Of a stretch of DNA of 64,000 nucleotides, positions 1-9,129 are shown piece by piece. The notes below the pieces were generated by a model. It ran no database searches. It was not told the origin of the DNA and worked only from the letters and a program-made list of their open reading frames with translations. Both the position numbers and the translations under genes were made by a program. The DNA is from Janibacter terrae NBRC 107853 (lineage in GTDB: Bacteria > Actinomycetota > Actinomycetes > Actinomycetales > Dermatophilaceae): contig NZ_BCUV01000007.1 of assembly GCF_001591405.1 (NCBI RefSeq), positions 558,001-622,000 on the forward strand, in the 5' to 3' direction. Position 1 is the stretch's first letter. Every line of letters starts with the position of its first letter.

Positions 1-78
1 CCCGCACCATAAATACAGACCTGTAACTCAGACCCCGTGGACACCTCGTGTCACACGTCTCCGCACCCCCGAGCACGA

Positions 79-119
79 CGAAGGGGGCCGCGCACCGAGT
101 CGGTGCGCGGCCCCCTTCG
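79..119 (-). terminator. Strong hairpin terminator after the rpf gene
   Basis: Two 19-nt arms (79-97 and 101-119) are perfectly complementary around a 3-nt loop. The hairpin lies 15 nt beyond the stop codon of the minus-strand rpf gene. There is no long T tract, as is common for actinobacterial terminators. Each arm begins or ends with the window-wide nonamer CGAAGGGGG/CCCCCTTCG. Confidence 0.8.
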
Positions 120-133
120 CGAGGCTGCTGGGA

Positions 134-880
134 TCAGTTGGCGTTGAGGTACGCCTGCAGCTTGGAGGTGGTCTGCGGGCCCCAGATGCCGTCGACGTCG
201 GCGCCGACGACCTGCTGCAGAGCCGAGGTGGTCTTCGGGCCGATGACGCCGTCCTGCCCGGTGCCGACCTTGGCCTGGAGGGCCTGGACGTCGGCGGAGC
301 TCAGGGTGCCGTCCTGCGCGGTGCCGACCCACTTCTCGATGGCGGCGTTCGTCTTCGGACCGCGGATGCCGTCGACGACGAGCGCGCCGGCGGTCGCGGG
401 GGCGCGGACCTCGGAGCGCGAGGCCTGCTCCGGGGCCTGCTGCCGGGCCTGCGTCGGGGCGGGGGCAGTCGAGCCGCCACCGACCATGCCGTTGGCCTTG
501 GTCAGGCCGGCCTTCTGCGAGCACACCGGCCACGCGCCGGGACCCTGCACCTTGAGGACCTCCTGCGCGATCTCGATCTGCTGCGCCTTGGTGGCCTGGT
601 GCGCGTTGGAGGCGTACTTGCCGCCGCCGAAGCCCTGCCAGGTCTGGCTGGTGAACTGCAGGCCGCCGTAGAAGCCGTTGCCGGTGTTGATCGACCAGTT
701 GCCACCGCTCTCGCACTGGGCGACGGCGTCCCACACGTTGGCGTTGGTCGCGGCGGAGGAGCTCTGGGCGGTGGCCACGGAGCCGACGGCCGCGGTCGCG
801 CCTGCCACGGCGACACCGGCGATGCGGCGGCGGGCGGGCGAGGTGGTCACGGTGGGGGCGTGCTTGGGCGAGTAGAACAT
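134..880 (-). CDS. Resuscitation-promoting-factor-like secreted muralytic protein with C-terminal peptidoglycan-binding repeats
   Basis: A 248-residue secreted protein. Residues 1-40 look like a signal peptide (a basic stretch then an Ala/Val-rich core). Residues about 47-122 form an Rpf/transglycosylase-like domain: [14 protein letters not shown] with the probable catalytic Glu57, then [13 protein letters not shown], and a second Cys in WPVCSQ that could pair with Cys56. The C-terminal third holds three related units with DGxxGPKT or DGIWGPQT signatures, typical of peptidoglycan-binding modules. By family knowledge it cleaves peptidoglycan glycan strands and promotes exit from dormancy. The ATG at 880 was chosen because GGAAGGAA lies about 12 nt upstream and it gives a clean signal peptide; an in-frame start 69 nt upstream is less likely. 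Confidence 0.88.
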   Translation of the reverse strand: MFYSPKHAPTVTTSPARRRIAGVAVAGATAAVGSVATAQSSSAATNANVWDAVAQCESGGNWSINTGNGFYGGLQFTSQTWQGFGGGKYASNAHQATKAQQIEIAQEVLKVQGPGAWPVCSQKAGLTKANGMVGGGSTAPAPTQARQQAPEQASRSEVRAPATAGALVVDGIRGPKTNAAIEKWVGTAQDGTLSSADVQALQAKVGTGQDGVIGPKTTSALQQVVGADVDGIWGPQTTSKLQAYLNAN

Positions 881-964
881 CAGAGTGTGGGTTCCTTCCA
901 CGGAGTTCAGGGGGCTTCGTGGTGAAGCTGCCAGCAGTTCTGGCGTCATTCGAGGACGGCGGGA

Positions 965-994
965 ACGTTACCTTCCCGTGATCTACCGAGTCAA
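965..994 (-). promoter_or_regulatory. Candidate sigma70-type promoter of the rpf gene
   Basis: Reading the minus strand, TTGACT (994-989) is followed after 18 nt by TAACGT (970-965), a good match to -35 and -10 hexamers. It would give a leader of about 80 nt before the ATG at 880. No c-di-AMP riboswitch core, often found before rpf genes, could be recognised in that leader. Confidence 0.45.
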
Positions 995-1023
995 TCCCGT
1001 GACCTGGATTCGTCAGGCACTGG

Positions 1024-2616
1024 TCAGACGATGTCCCAGCCCTCGACGTCGCGGCGGTCCGACTCCTGCTCCACGGCGACGCGGCGTCGCTGGGCCACCG
1101 GGGCGTCGAAGGGGGCGGCCAGCCGGTCGCCGAGGGTGTTGCCCGTGGCGATCGCCATGATGACGCCGAGCGCCCCCAGGACGCTGAAGAGACCGGCCGT
1201 CGTGTCCGACCCGTCGCTGATCGTCGGCGGGCTGGTCATGTGGTACAGACCGATGAAGATCCCGAGCCCGGGATAGAGGCCGAAGGACGCCGGCACCGAG
1301 AGCGTGAGCGCGGGCGAGTCCATCCGCAGCGCGATGAAGCGGGCGAGGAAGCCGATGACGACGGCCGCCAGACCCGTCGCCGTGACCCGGCCGACGCCCA
1401 GGCTGATCACCCCCGCCGCGACGCTCACGCCGACGGCGCACAGCAGCGCCGAGGGCAGCAGCAGCCGGTGGCTGTCCTGGAGGGTGACGGCCCCCGCGAG
1501 GCCGATGAGCACCGAGCCGAAGATGACCATCGGCAGCGCCGCCGACGCCCAGGCGAGCTTGTCGAGCGGCGGTGGCGTCAGGCCCACGTCGAGCCAGCCA
1601 CCGACCTGCAGGCACAGGCCCAGCCCCCCGGCGACACCCACGATGAGCCCGAAGGTGTGCAGCAGCACCGCGAAGAGCCGAGCGGTGCCCGTCACCGGGA
1701 AGCCGGAGAGGACGTCCTCCATCGCGGAGATCAGCGTCCGCGACGGGAGCAGCGCGACGATGCCACCGGCGACGATGAAGGCGAAGTCCGCCGGGGAGAT
1801 CGGGAGGATGCCGTACGTGCTGAGCACGTAGGAGGTGAAGGCGATGACGGTGGCGGTCGCCCCGCCGAGCGCCCCGAGGTAGAAGTCGGGCAGGTTGAGC
1901 CGCTCGATGAGGCCGGCGAGCAGGATCGTCACACAGGCCGCGAGCATCGCGACGAGCACGGCGGGCAGGCTCGCCCCGAGGATCAGCGCGACGCCACCGG
2001 CGACCCCACCCTCGGCGAGGGTCACGAACCACCGGGACCACGTCCGCGGCGTCCGGCTGATCTCGCGCAGCTGGGACTCGGCCTGCTCGATGTCGATGTC
2101 CCCCGAGACGAGGTCGTCGACGAGTGCGTGCACCAGCGCCAGCCGGGCGAAGTCGAGGCGCGGCTGGCGGACGACGCGCAGCCGGGAGATCGTCTGGCCC
2201 GACGGGGTGCGGCACTGCATGTGCATCGACTGCATCGTCAGGTCGACGTCGAGGTCCTCGAGGCCGGCGGCGACGCCGACGGCGATCGTGGCCGACTCGA
2301 CACCCGCGGCGCTCGACCCGGAGCGGAGCATGACCTCGGCGACGCGCAGCGCGAGGTCCATCGCGTGGGTGGCCGCGCGCTCCTCGGCGACGGCGCGGGT
2401 GACCCGCGGGTCACGGTAGGGCGTGCCGCGCAGGGAACCGCGCAGCGGGATCGTCTCGGTCGGTTGCTCGCCGCGCAGGCTCGGCCGCCGACGCGGCTTG
2501 GGCTGCGGCCCCGTCTGCGGGACCGGCGTCCCGTCGTGCGGGGTCGCGGCGGCCCGCCGGGCCGGCCGACGTCGCGGCCGCGGGGACGAAGGGGGCGGAG
2601 GCGGGGGTGTCGTCAT
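1024..2616 (-). CDS. ThrE-family threonine/serine exporter-like membrane protein
   Basis: A 530-residue membrane protein. Residues 1-70 are Pro/Arg-rich and probably cytoplasmic. A ThrE N-terminal domain follows (around residues 85-240, with MLRSGSSAAGVESA and LTMQSMHMQCRTPSG), then about ten hydrophobic segments spanning both ThrE halves. Family members export threonine and serine or related amino acids. Its ATG overlaps the TGA of the upstream kinase gene (ATGA), so the two are translationally coupled, and the exporter may be a target of that kinase (inference). The length fits two-domain actinobacterial ThrE proteins. Confidence 0.85.
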   Translation of the reverse strand: MTTPPPPPPSSPRPRRRPARRAAATPHDGTPVPQTGPQPKPRRRPSLRGEQPTETIPLRGSLRGTPYRDPRVTRAVAEERAATHAMDLALRVAEVMLRSGSSAAGVESATIAVGVAAGLEDLDVDLTMQSMHMQCRTPSGQTISRLRVVRQPRLDFARLALVHALVDDLVSGDIDIEQAESQLREISRTPRTWSRWFVTLAEGGVAGGVALILGASLPAVLVAMLAACVTILLAGLIERLNLPDFYLGALGGATATVIAFTSYVLSTYGILPISPADFAFIVAGGIVALLPSRTLISAMEDVLSGFPVTGTARLFAVLLHTFGLIVGVAGGLGLCLQVGGWLDVGLTPPPLDKLAWASAALPMVIFGSVLIGLAGAVTLQDSHRLLLPSALLCAVGVSVAAGVISLGVGRVTATGLAAVVIGFLARFIALRMDSPALTLSVPASFGLYPGLGIFIGLYHMTSPPTISDGSDTTAGLFSVLGALGVIMAIATGNTLGDRLAAPFDAPVAQRRRVAVEQESDRRDVEGWDIV

Positions 2617-4367
2617 CGGCTGGGTAGCTGCCCCGGGGTCGGCAGTGGCGACTGCAGCGCGGGCCACCAGGAGACGTCGATCGCCCCCACGGCGAGCGCG
2701 CCGAGGACACCGAGCGCGACGACGAGGAGCACGGCGACGACGAGCCCCCGGGCGGCCGGCACGCCGGTCACGCTGCGCACGAGGCTGCGGCTGCCGCGAC
2801 GCAGGCCGGGGCCACCGGGGCCCCACCACCCGGTGAGCAGCGCGAGCAGCGAACCCACGGCGATCGGCAGGGGCGCGTCCAGACGAACCCCGAGGCCGTC
2901 GACGGAGGTCTGGGCGAGGGCGGTCGCGAGCAGGCCCGCACCACCGACGGCGACCGGGAGCAGCGCGGCGACGACGGTCGTGAGCGCCGCGGTGACGAGG
3001 TGCCACGGCGAGGCCGCTGCGGCGGCGAAGCCGTCGCTGCGTCGCCGGCCGTAGCGGTGGCGTCGGCGCACGGTGCCCGTCATCGACCGGTCGACGGTCC
3101 GGGCGAGCCAGGACCAGCCGAGCGCCACCACGAGGCCGACCCACGGAAGGGCCGCGGTCAGGGCGACCGCGGCAGCGAGCAGGGCGGCGAGGACGTCGCT
3201 GCGCCGGGGACGCCCGATGCGCGGGTCACCCGGACGGTCGCCGATCCCGACCCCGGGGCCGGGCTGCTGGGTCCCGGGCTGCTGGGTCCCGGGCCAGGGC
3301 GCCCGCTCACGTTGGGGCAGCATCCCCCAGCCGTTGTCCTGCGGCTGCGGCACGGGCGCCGGCTGCGGGGCCGGTCGCGGGTCGGTCCAGTCGTTGGTGC
3401 CCCACGGCGCCGGCGGCTCGTTGCGCTGCGCGGGCGGCGCGGCGACGGGCGGCAGGGCGCGGGTCGCGTCAGGGGTGAGAGCGCGGGTGCGCTGCGGCAG
3501 CACCTCGGTCACCGGGCGCCCGTCGGCCCAGGCCTCGAGGGCGAGCAGCACCTCGTCGGCGTCGGGCCGCAGGCGGGGGTCGGGGGTGAGCGCCGCGTAG
3601 AGCAGCGGGGCGAGCTCGGGGTCGACGTCGTGCAGGTCGACGTCGCCACGGCAGACCCGGGCGAGGACGGCCTCCATGCCGCCACGACCGAAGGGGGAGC
3701 GCCCGGTCGCGGCAAAGACGAGCGTCGCCGCCCACCCCCACCAGTCGGTCGCGGTCGTGACGTCACCCCCTTCGACCAGCTCGGGCGAGAGGTACCCGGG
3801 AGTGCCCATGACGAGGCCCGTCATGGTCATCCGGGAGCTCTCGACGACGTGCGCGATGCCGAAGTCGATGACGACCGGGTCGCCGTCGAGCAGGAGGACG
3901 TTGCCCGGCTTGAGGTCGCGGTGGATGACGCCGACCTCGTGGATGGCGCGCAGCGCCTCGGTCAGGCCTCGAGCGAGGCGCAGCAGGGCCTGGGCGTCGA
4001 GCGGACCCTCCTCGCGGACGTGCTGCTCCAGGCTCGGGCCGGGCACGTAGCGCGTGACGATGTACGGCTGGTCCGCCTCCAGGTCAGCGTCGAAGACCGG
4101 CGCGATGCGCTGGGAGCGGACCCGGGCGAGGGTGTCGACCTCGCGCCCGAGGCGGGCGCGGGCGTCCTCGTCGTGGGCGACGTGCGAGCGCAGGACCTTG
4201 ACGGCGACCGCGCGCCCGCGCGCGTCGAGCGCGAGGTGCACGATGCCCATGCCGCCCTGCCCGAGCTGCTGCAGGACGCGGTAGGGGCCGATGGTGTCGT
4301 AGTGCGCCACCGCGACGTCTCCCCGGGGTTCCGGGGCGGGCTCGGGCCCGAGGCGCTGTGTCGTCAT
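2613..4367 (-). CDS. Membrane-anchored Ser/Thr protein kinase (PknB type)
   Basis: A 584-residue kinase. The catalytic domain (about residues 25-290) has the glycine loop GQGGMG, invariant Lys57 in VAVKVL, Glu76, the loop HRDLKPGN (His149-Asn156), DFG at 168-170 and GTPGYLSPE, so it looks active. A Pro/Gln-rich linker follows, then at least four hydrophobic segments in the C-terminal 200 residues. There is no PASTA or other recognisable sensor domain. The chosen ATG sits exactly 7 nt after TACGCT (4380-4375) with no Shine-Dalgarno sequence, a leaderless arrangement. It is coupled by ATGA to the ThrE-type exporter downstream. Substrates are unknown. Confidence 0.88.
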   Translation of the reverse strand: MTTQRLGPEPAPEPRGDVAVAHYDTIGPYRVLQQLGQGGMGIVHLALDARGRAVAVKVLRSHVAHDEDARARLGREVDTLARVRSQRIAPVFDADLEADQPYIVTRYVPGPSLEQHVREEGPLDAQALLRLARGLTEALRAIHEVGVIHRDLKPGNVLLLDGDPVVIDFGIAHVVESSRMTMTGLVMGTPGYLSPELVEGGDVTTATDWWGWAATLVFAATGRSPFGRGGMEAVLARVCRGDVDLHDVDPELAPLLYAALTPDPRLRPDADEVLLALEAWADGRPVTEVLPQRTRALTPDATRALPPVAAPPAQRNEPPAPWGTNDWTDPRPAPQPAPVPQPQDNGWGMLPQRERAPWPGTQQPGTQQPGPGVGIGDRPGDPRIGRPRRSDVLAALLAAAVALTAALPWVGLVVALGWSWLARTVDRSMTGTVRRRHRYGRRRSDGFAAAAASPWHLVTAALTTVVAALLPVAVGGAGLLATALAQTSVDGLGVRLDAPLPIAVGSLLALLTGWWGPGGPGLRRGSRSLVRSVTGVPAARGLVVAVLLVVALGVLGALAVGAIDVSWWPALQSPLPTPGQLPSR

Positions 4368-4438
4368 GGCACCCAGCGTAGAAGGCCGCGGGTGGGCGTC
4401 GTCGGAGCGTCGGCTGTGTGGCGCCTGTGCACCACCGG

Positions 4439-4867
4439 TCACTGCGTGATGTAGGCCTCGAGCTGGTCGCGCTCGGCGGACAGGTCACGGATGCGGTGCT
4501 TGACCACGTCGCCGATGCTCACGATGGCCACGAGCCGCCCGTCGCGCACGACCGGGACGTGGCGGATGCGACGCTCCGTCATCTGCGTCTCGAGATCGCT
4601 GATGTCGTCGTGCTCACCGCAGGTGTGCACCTCGGCGGTCATGATCGCGCTGACCGGCCCGTCGAGGATCTGCGTGCCGACGTCGTGCAGGCGCCGCACG
4701 ACGTCACGCTCGGAGACGATCCCGTCGACGACCCCGTCGGCCGAGGAGACGACGACGGCGCCGATGTGGTGCTCGGCGAGGAGCCCGAGCAGCTCCGCGA
4801 CCGTCGAGTCGGGCGGGACCGTGACGACGTCGGTGCCCTTGGTGCGCAACACGTCCGAGATCTTCAT
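4439..4867 (-). CDS. CBS-domain pair protein
   Basis: A 142-residue cytosolic protein made almost entirely of two CBS motifs (residues about 8-60 and 75-130), with the typical VVVSSADGVVDGIVSERDVV and HVPVVRDGRLVAIVSIGDVV cores. Such stand-alone pairs bind adenine nucleotides and act as energy or redox sensors for partner proteins. No partner domain is fused and the target cannot be named. The ATG lies 6 nt after TACCGT (4879-4874), consistent with leaderless transcription. The gene is separate from the kinase gene 71 nt downstream and divergent from otsA. Confidence 0.85.
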   Translation of the reverse strand: MKISDVLRTKGTDVVTVPPDSTVAELLGLLAEHHIGAVVVSSADGVVDGIVSERDVVRRLHDVGTQILDGPVSAIMTAEVHTCGEHDDISDLETQMTERRIRHVPVVRDGRLVAIVSIGDVVKHRIRDLSAERDQLEAYITQ

Positions 4868-4953
4868 GTATCGACGGTAGTGCTCCGGACGCGTCGGTGG
4901 AAGGCCTGGCGGGTACATAGGGTGGACCCAACGACCCTCCGGAGGTAGCACCC

Positions 4954-6393
4954 GTGTCACGCCAGCGCACGTTCGACCTCGTCATCGCCGCCAACAGGCT
5001 CCCCGTCGACCGCGTCGTCGCCCCAGACGGCAGCAGCGAGTGGCACCGCTCCCCCGGTGGCCTCGTCACCGCCATGGACTCCGTCATGCGCGGCCGCGAG
5101 GGCGCGTGGGTGGGGTGGGCCGGCGAGACCGGCGAGGCACCCGCCCCCTTCGAGGAGTCGGGGATGTGGCTCCACCCGGTCCCGCTCTCGGAGGAGGAGC
5201 AGACCACCTACTACGAGGGCTTCAGCAACGACACCCTGTGGCCGATCTACCACGACGTCATCGTCCCCGCGCACTTCCACCGCGAGTGGTGGCAGGACTA
5301 CGAGGTCGTCAACGCCCGGTTCGCCGACGCGGTCTGCGAGATTGCCGCGCCGGGGGCCAAGGTCTGGATCCACGACTACCAGCTGCAGCTGGTGCCGGCG
5401 ATGGTGCGCGCCCGCCGGCCCGACGTGCGCATCGGCTGGTTCAACCACATCCCCTTCCCGCCCGTCGGGCTCTTCGCGCAGCTGCCGTGGCGCGCCAAGA
5501 TCATCGAGGGGCTCCTCGGCGCGGACTACCTGGGCTTCCAGCGCCAGGCCGACGCGCAGAACTTCGTGCGGGCGGCGCGGCAGCTCGGTGGGTGCGCCAC
5601 GAAGGGCGAGACGGTCACCGCCAAGGGCCCGGACGGTGGCGAGCGCGTGGTCCGGGCCTCCGCGGTGCCGATCAGCATCGACTACGCGGGGCTGGACGAG
5701 CTCGCCCGCAGCGAGCCGGTGCAGGAGCGGGCGCAAGAGATCCGTGAGTCACTCGGCAACCCCGACATCGTCATGCTCGGCGTCGACCGGCTCGACTACA
5801 CCAAGGGCATCCGGCACCGGCTCAAGGCCTACGAGGAGCTGCTCGACGAGGGCGTCTTCGTCCCGCCGGAGATCACCTTCGTCCAGGTCGCGACCCCGAG
5901 CCGCGAGCGCGTCGAGGCCTACAAGACGCTGCGCACCGAGATCGAGACGACGGTCGGGCGGATCAACGGCACGTACTCCGACCTCGGCGCACCGGCGGTG
6001 CACTACCTGCACCAGAGCTATCCGCGCGAGGAGATGGCCGCGCTCTTCCAGGTCGCCGACGTCATGCTCGTCACCCCGCTGCGCGACGGGATGAACCTCG
6101 TGGCCAAGGAGTACGTCACCTGCCGCCACGACGAGGGCGGCGCGCTCGTGCTCAGCGAGTTCACCGGCGCCTGGCACGAGCTGCACCAGGCCTTCGTGTG
6201 CAACCCGCACGACATCGAGGGCCTCAAGCAGACGATGGTCCGCGCCCTCGAGACCGACCCCAAGGAGAAGCGGCGCCTGATGCGGGCCCTGCGCCGCCGG
6301 GTCTGCGAGCACGACGTGCAGCGGTGGGCCGACCGGTTCCTCAGCAACCTCGAGAGCGCGCCGCAGCGTCCCGGCCGGTCGAAGGGGGCCTGA
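4954..6393 (+). CDS. otsA: Trehalose-6-phosphate synthase
   Basis: A 479-residue GT20 glycosyltransferase that makes trehalose 6-phosphate from a nucleoside-diphosphate glucose and glucose 6-phosphate. The N-terminal half has ANRLPVD, the loop SPGGLVTAM, and VWIHDYQLQLVPAMVR followed by FNHIPFPP. The C-terminal half has GVDRLDYTKGI (around residue 275), VTPLRDGMNLVAKEYV and a C-terminal basic tail. The GTG start has GGAGGTAG 7 nt upstream. One base separates its stop from otsB, so the two steps of the OtsA/OtsB pathway are in one operon. Trehalose serves as stress protectant and carbon store. Confidence 0.96.
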   Translation: MSRQRTFDLVIAANRLPVDRVVAPDGSSEWHRSPGGLVTAMDSVMRGREGAWVGWAGETGEAPAPFEESGMWLHPVPLSEEEQTTYYEGFSNDTLWPIYHDVIVPAHFHREWWQDYEVVNARFADAVCEIAAPGAKVWIHDYQLQLVPAMVRARRPDVRIGWFNHIPFPPVGLFAQLPWRAKIIEGLLGADYLGFQRQADAQNFVRAARQLGGCATKGETVTAKGPDGGERVVRASAVPISIDYAGLDELARSEPVQERAQEIRESLGNPDIVMLGVDRLDYTKGIRHRLKAYEELLDEGVFVPPEITFVQVATPSRERVEAYKTLRTEIETTVGRINGTYSDLGAPAVHYLHQSYPREEMAALFQVADVMLVTPLRDGMNLVAKEYVTCRHDEGGALVLSEFTGAWHELHQAFVCNPHDIEGLKQTMVRALETDPKEKRRLMRALRRRVCEHDVQRWADRFLSNLESAPQRPGRSKGA

Positions 6394-6394
6394 C

Positions 6395-7147
6395 GTGCCC
6401 CTCCCGCAGGCGGTCACCGCTGCCCTGGCCGCGGTCGCGGCGGTGCCGCGCCTGCTCGTGGCGACCGACTTCGACGGGGTGCTCGCCCCCTTCGTCCTCG
6501 ACCCGATGGACGCTCGGGCCCAGCCCGGCAGCATCGACGCCCTGACCGCCCTCGCCGCCGCCGCCGACACGTGGGCGGCCGTGGTCTCGGGGCGCGACCT
6601 GGCCACGCTCACCGCCCTCACCGGGTTGGAGAGGTCGGCGGTCGCCCGGATCGGCAGCCACGGCGCGGAGTCCAGCTCGGGCGGGGTGCTCCCGGAGGGC
6701 ACCGATGCCGCCGTCGCCGCGCTGCGCGGCCACGTCACGGCGACCGTCGCGACCCGCGAGCCGCGGATCCGCCTGGAGCACAAGCCGACCGCCGTCGTCC
6801 TGCACACCCGCGGGCTGCCCGAGGAGGTCCTGCCGATCGCCGCAGCGATCGCCGAGGAGGCCGCCCGGCACGACGGGGTCACGCATCTCGCCGGCAAGGG
6901 CGTGCACGAGCTGAGCGTCCTGCGCGCCGACAAGGGCACCGCGCTGCGCGCGCTCGCCACCGAGCTCGGCGTCGACGCCACCGTCTACCTCGGCGACGAC
7001 GTGACCGACGAGCACGCCTTCGCGGTCCTGACCGGGGACGACCTCGGCATCAAGGTCGGTCCGGGCGAGACCGCCGCCACGTTGCGCATCGAGGACTGCA
7101 CGCTCGTGCCCGCCGTCCTCGCCGAGCTGGCCCGGCTGCGCGGCTGA
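6395..7147 (+). CDS. otsB: Trehalose-6-phosphate phosphatase
   Basis: A 250-residue HAD-superfamily phosphatase that removes phosphate from trehalose 6-phosphate. The DxD nucleophile motif is TDFDGVLAP (Asp25, Asp27), motif II is VVSGRDLATL, and the Mg-binding motif is YLGDDVTDEHAF (about residue 200). A trehalose-phosphatase cap region with RIGSHGAE lies between. Length is normal for bacterial OtsB. The GTG start follows the otsA stop by one base, implying co-translation with otsA. Confidence 0.94.
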   Translation: MPLPQAVTAALAAVAAVPRLLVATDFDGVLAPFVLDPMDARAQPGSIDALTALAAAADTWAAVVSGRDLATLTALTGLERSAVARIGSHGAESSSGGVLPEGTDAAVAALRGHVTATVATREPRIRLEHKPTAVVLHTRGLPEEVLPIAAAIAEEAARHDGVTHLAGKGVHELSVLRADKGTALRALATELGVDATVYLGDDVTDEHAFAVLTGDDLGIKVGPGETAATLRIEDCTLVPAVLAELARLRG

Positions 7148-7212
7148 GCGCTCCGCCCCCTTCGCCCCCGCCTCCTGCGCCACACTGGGGGGATCGACGG
7201 AGGGAGGCACCC

Positions 7213-8463
7213 GTGCCCCTGGACATCTCGGCGGCGCGCCCGGACCCCGCCCTGCTCGACCTGCCGTGGTCGGTCCCGCTCGAGGAGTGGCCGCAGGAGC
7301 GCCTGGCCGCGCTCCCGCGCGGCATCTCCCGGCACGTGGTGCGGTTCGTGCGACTCTCCGGCGGGGTCATCGCGGTGAAGGAGATCAAGGCCGAGCTCGC
7401 GCGCAACGAGTACCGGCTGCTCCGGCTGCTGCGCCGCCTCGACCTGCCGTGCGTCGAGCCGCTCGCGGTCGTCTCCGGGCGCACCGACGCGGAGGGGCAC
7501 CCGCTCGACGCCTGCCTCATCACCCGGCACCTGCAGTTCTCCCTCCCCTACCGGGTGCTCTTCAGCCAGCACCTGCGCGAGGACACGGGCGTGCGCCTGG
7601 CCGACGCGCTCGCGGTGCTGCTCGTGCGACTGCACCTCGCGGGCTTCTTCTGGGGCGACGTCTCGCTGTCCAACACCCTCTTCCGGCGCGACGCGGGGGC
7701 CTTCACCGCCTACCTCGTCGACGCCGAGACCGGTGAGCTGCACGACTCGCTGAGCACCGGGCAGCGCGAGCACGACCTCGACCTCGCCCAGACCAACATC
7801 GCCGGCGAGCTCATGGACCTCGCCGCCGGCGGCTACCTGCCGGAGACGCTCGACCCGGTCGCGGTCGCTCACGACGTCATCGAGCGCTACCGCGGCCTGT
7901 GGGACGAGCTCACGGGCGACGAGTGGTTCGAGGTCGGCGACCGCTGGCGGGTCGACGAGCGCATCCGCCGGCTCAACCTGCTCGGCTTCGACGTCGACGA
8001 GCTGGAGATGTCGACCGACCTCGACGGCACCCACCTGCGCATCGAGCCCAAGGTCGTCGACGCCGGGCACCACTCGCGGCGGCTGCTGCGCCTCACCGGC
8101 CTCGACGTCGAGGAGAACCAGGCGCGGCGCCTGCTCAACGACCTCGACTCCTACCGGGCGGCCATGGACCGCCAGGGTGACGACGAGGCGCTCGTCGCGC
8201 ACGAGTGGCTCGACCGCGTCTACGAGCCGACCGCACGACGCATCCCGCCGCAGCTGCGCGCCAAGCTGGAGCCGGCCGAGATCTTCCACGAGATCCTCGA
8301 GCACCGTTGGTACATGGCCGAACGCGTGGGGCACGATGTCCCCATCGAGGACGCCATCGCGGAGTACCTGCGGGACGTCCTGCCGAGCAAGCCCGACGAG
8401 CAGGCGGTGCTGGGGACGGACACCCAGCTGCTGCCCGTCGTCGACGACGAGAGGCAGACATGA
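7213..8463 (+). CDS. DUF4032 / lipopolysaccharide-kinase-like protein
   Basis: A 416-residue soluble protein resembling the actinobacterial DUF4032 family, whose N-terminal part looks like a small-molecule or LPS kinase fold. Visible features are VIAVKEIKAELARNEYRLL (a kinase-like Lys followed by Glu), then LHLAGFFWGDVSLSNTLF, which resembles the HxDxxxxN catalytic loop, and VDAETGE in the position of the metal-binding Asp. The C-terminal part (YEPTARRIPPQLRAKLEPAEIFHEILEHRWY) is the conserved DUF4032 segment. The GTG start has GGAGGGAGG 6 nt upstream. It is 65 nt from otsB and overlaps the RDD gene. A role in sugar or trehalose metabolism is suggested only by context. Confidence 0.75.
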   Translation: MPLDISAARPDPALLDLPWSVPLEEWPQERLAALPRGISRHVVRFVRLSGGVIAVKEIKAELARNEYRLLRLLRRLDLPCVEPLAVVSGRTDAEGHPLDACLITRHLQFSLPYRVLFSQHLREDTGVRLADALAVLLVRLHLAGFFWGDVSLSNTLFRRDAGAFTAYLVDAETGELHDSLSTGQREHDLDLAQTNIAGELMDLAAGGYLPETLDPVAVAHDVIERYRGLWDELTGDEWFEVGDRWRVDERIRRLNLLGFDVDELEMSTDLDGTHLRIEPKVVDAGHHSRRLLRLTGLDVEENQARRLLNDLDSYRAAMDRQGDDEALVAHEWLDRVYEPTARRIPPQLRAKLEPAEIFHEILEHRWYMAERVGHDVPIEDAIAEYLRDVLPSKPDEQAVLGTDTQLLPVVDDERQT

Positions 8464-9098
8464 CGGATCCGACGCAGGGCACGCCGTACGGGGGCGCGCC
8501 GTACGGAGGTGCGCCGCAGCCGCCGACCGGGTCACCCCAGCCGCCGCCCTTCCCGCAGGGCCGCACCCCGGACCAGCCGGGATCGCTCGCCTGGGTGGAG
8601 CAGCGCTACGGCAGGTCGGCGACCTTCGCCGACCGGATCCTCCCCGGGATCATCGACGCCGCTCTCAGCTTCACCGCGGCCGTCATCCCGATGGTCATCG
8701 GCATCTCGCTCATCGTCGCCGGCATGCCCGACACCTACGACTGCGGCGGCTACTCCTCCAGCAGCTGCGAGGTCCCGGGCAGCGGCTCCGGCGCGCTCGT
8801 GGGCCTCGGCGTCCTCATGCTCCTGCTGAGCGTCCTCGCCGGCCTGGCGATGATCGCGTGGAACCGCGTGTGGCGCGTGACGAAGACGGGTCAGAGCATC
8901 GGCAAGAAGGTCACCGGCCTGAAGATCATCAACTCCGGGACGGGCGCCAACCCCGAGCTCGGCCCGGCGGCCCTGCGCGAGCTGGTCCACCAGTTCGCCG
9001 GCATCATCAGCTGGATCTGGATGCTCGTCGACGACGACGACCGCACCCTGGCCGACATCGTCGGCAAGACGCACGTCATCCACGCACCCAAGGCCTGA
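8460..9098 (+). CDS. RDD-family membrane protein
   Basis: A 212-residue protein with a Gly/Pro/Tyr-rich N-terminal tail (residues 1-45, including a repeated PYGGAP) and an RDD domain: FADRILPGIIDAAL, a hydrophobic segment, a second hydrophobic segment (GALVGLGVLMLLLSVLAGLA), then TGQSIGKKVTGLKI and DDDDRTLADIVGKTHV. RDD proteins are small membrane proteins, some linked to cation exchange, with mostly unknown function. The ATG overlaps the DUF4032 stop (ATGA). The extracytoplasmic loop holds two Cys (DCGGYSSSSCE) that could form a disulfide. Confidence 0.82.
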   Translation: MTDPTQGTPYGGAPYGGAPQPPTGSPQPPPFPQGRTPDQPGSLAWVEQRYGRSATFADRILPGIIDAALSFTAAVIPMVIGISLIVAGMPDTYDCGGYSSSSCEVPGSGSGALVGLGVLMLLLSVLAGLAMIAWNRVWRVTKTGQSIGKKVTGLKIINSGTGANPELGPAALRELVHQFAGIISWIWMLVDDDDRTLADIVGKTHVIHAPKA

Positions 9099-9129
9099 GC
9101 CCGGCCCCCGTGGCGCAGGGTGGGCCTGC

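Noticed and set aside
1-47. Gene fragment at the left edge
   Set aside because: Only 47 bases are visible before the terminator region and no coding signal could be supported.
881-1020. c-di-AMP (ydaO) riboswitch before the rpf gene
   Set aside because: Common in actinobacteria at this position, but its conserved core could not be seen; only a promoter and a Shine-Dalgarno were found.
1240-3054. 604-residue plus-strand reading frame
   Set aside because: It is antisense to the ThrE-type exporter and kinase genes, which have clear domain motifs.
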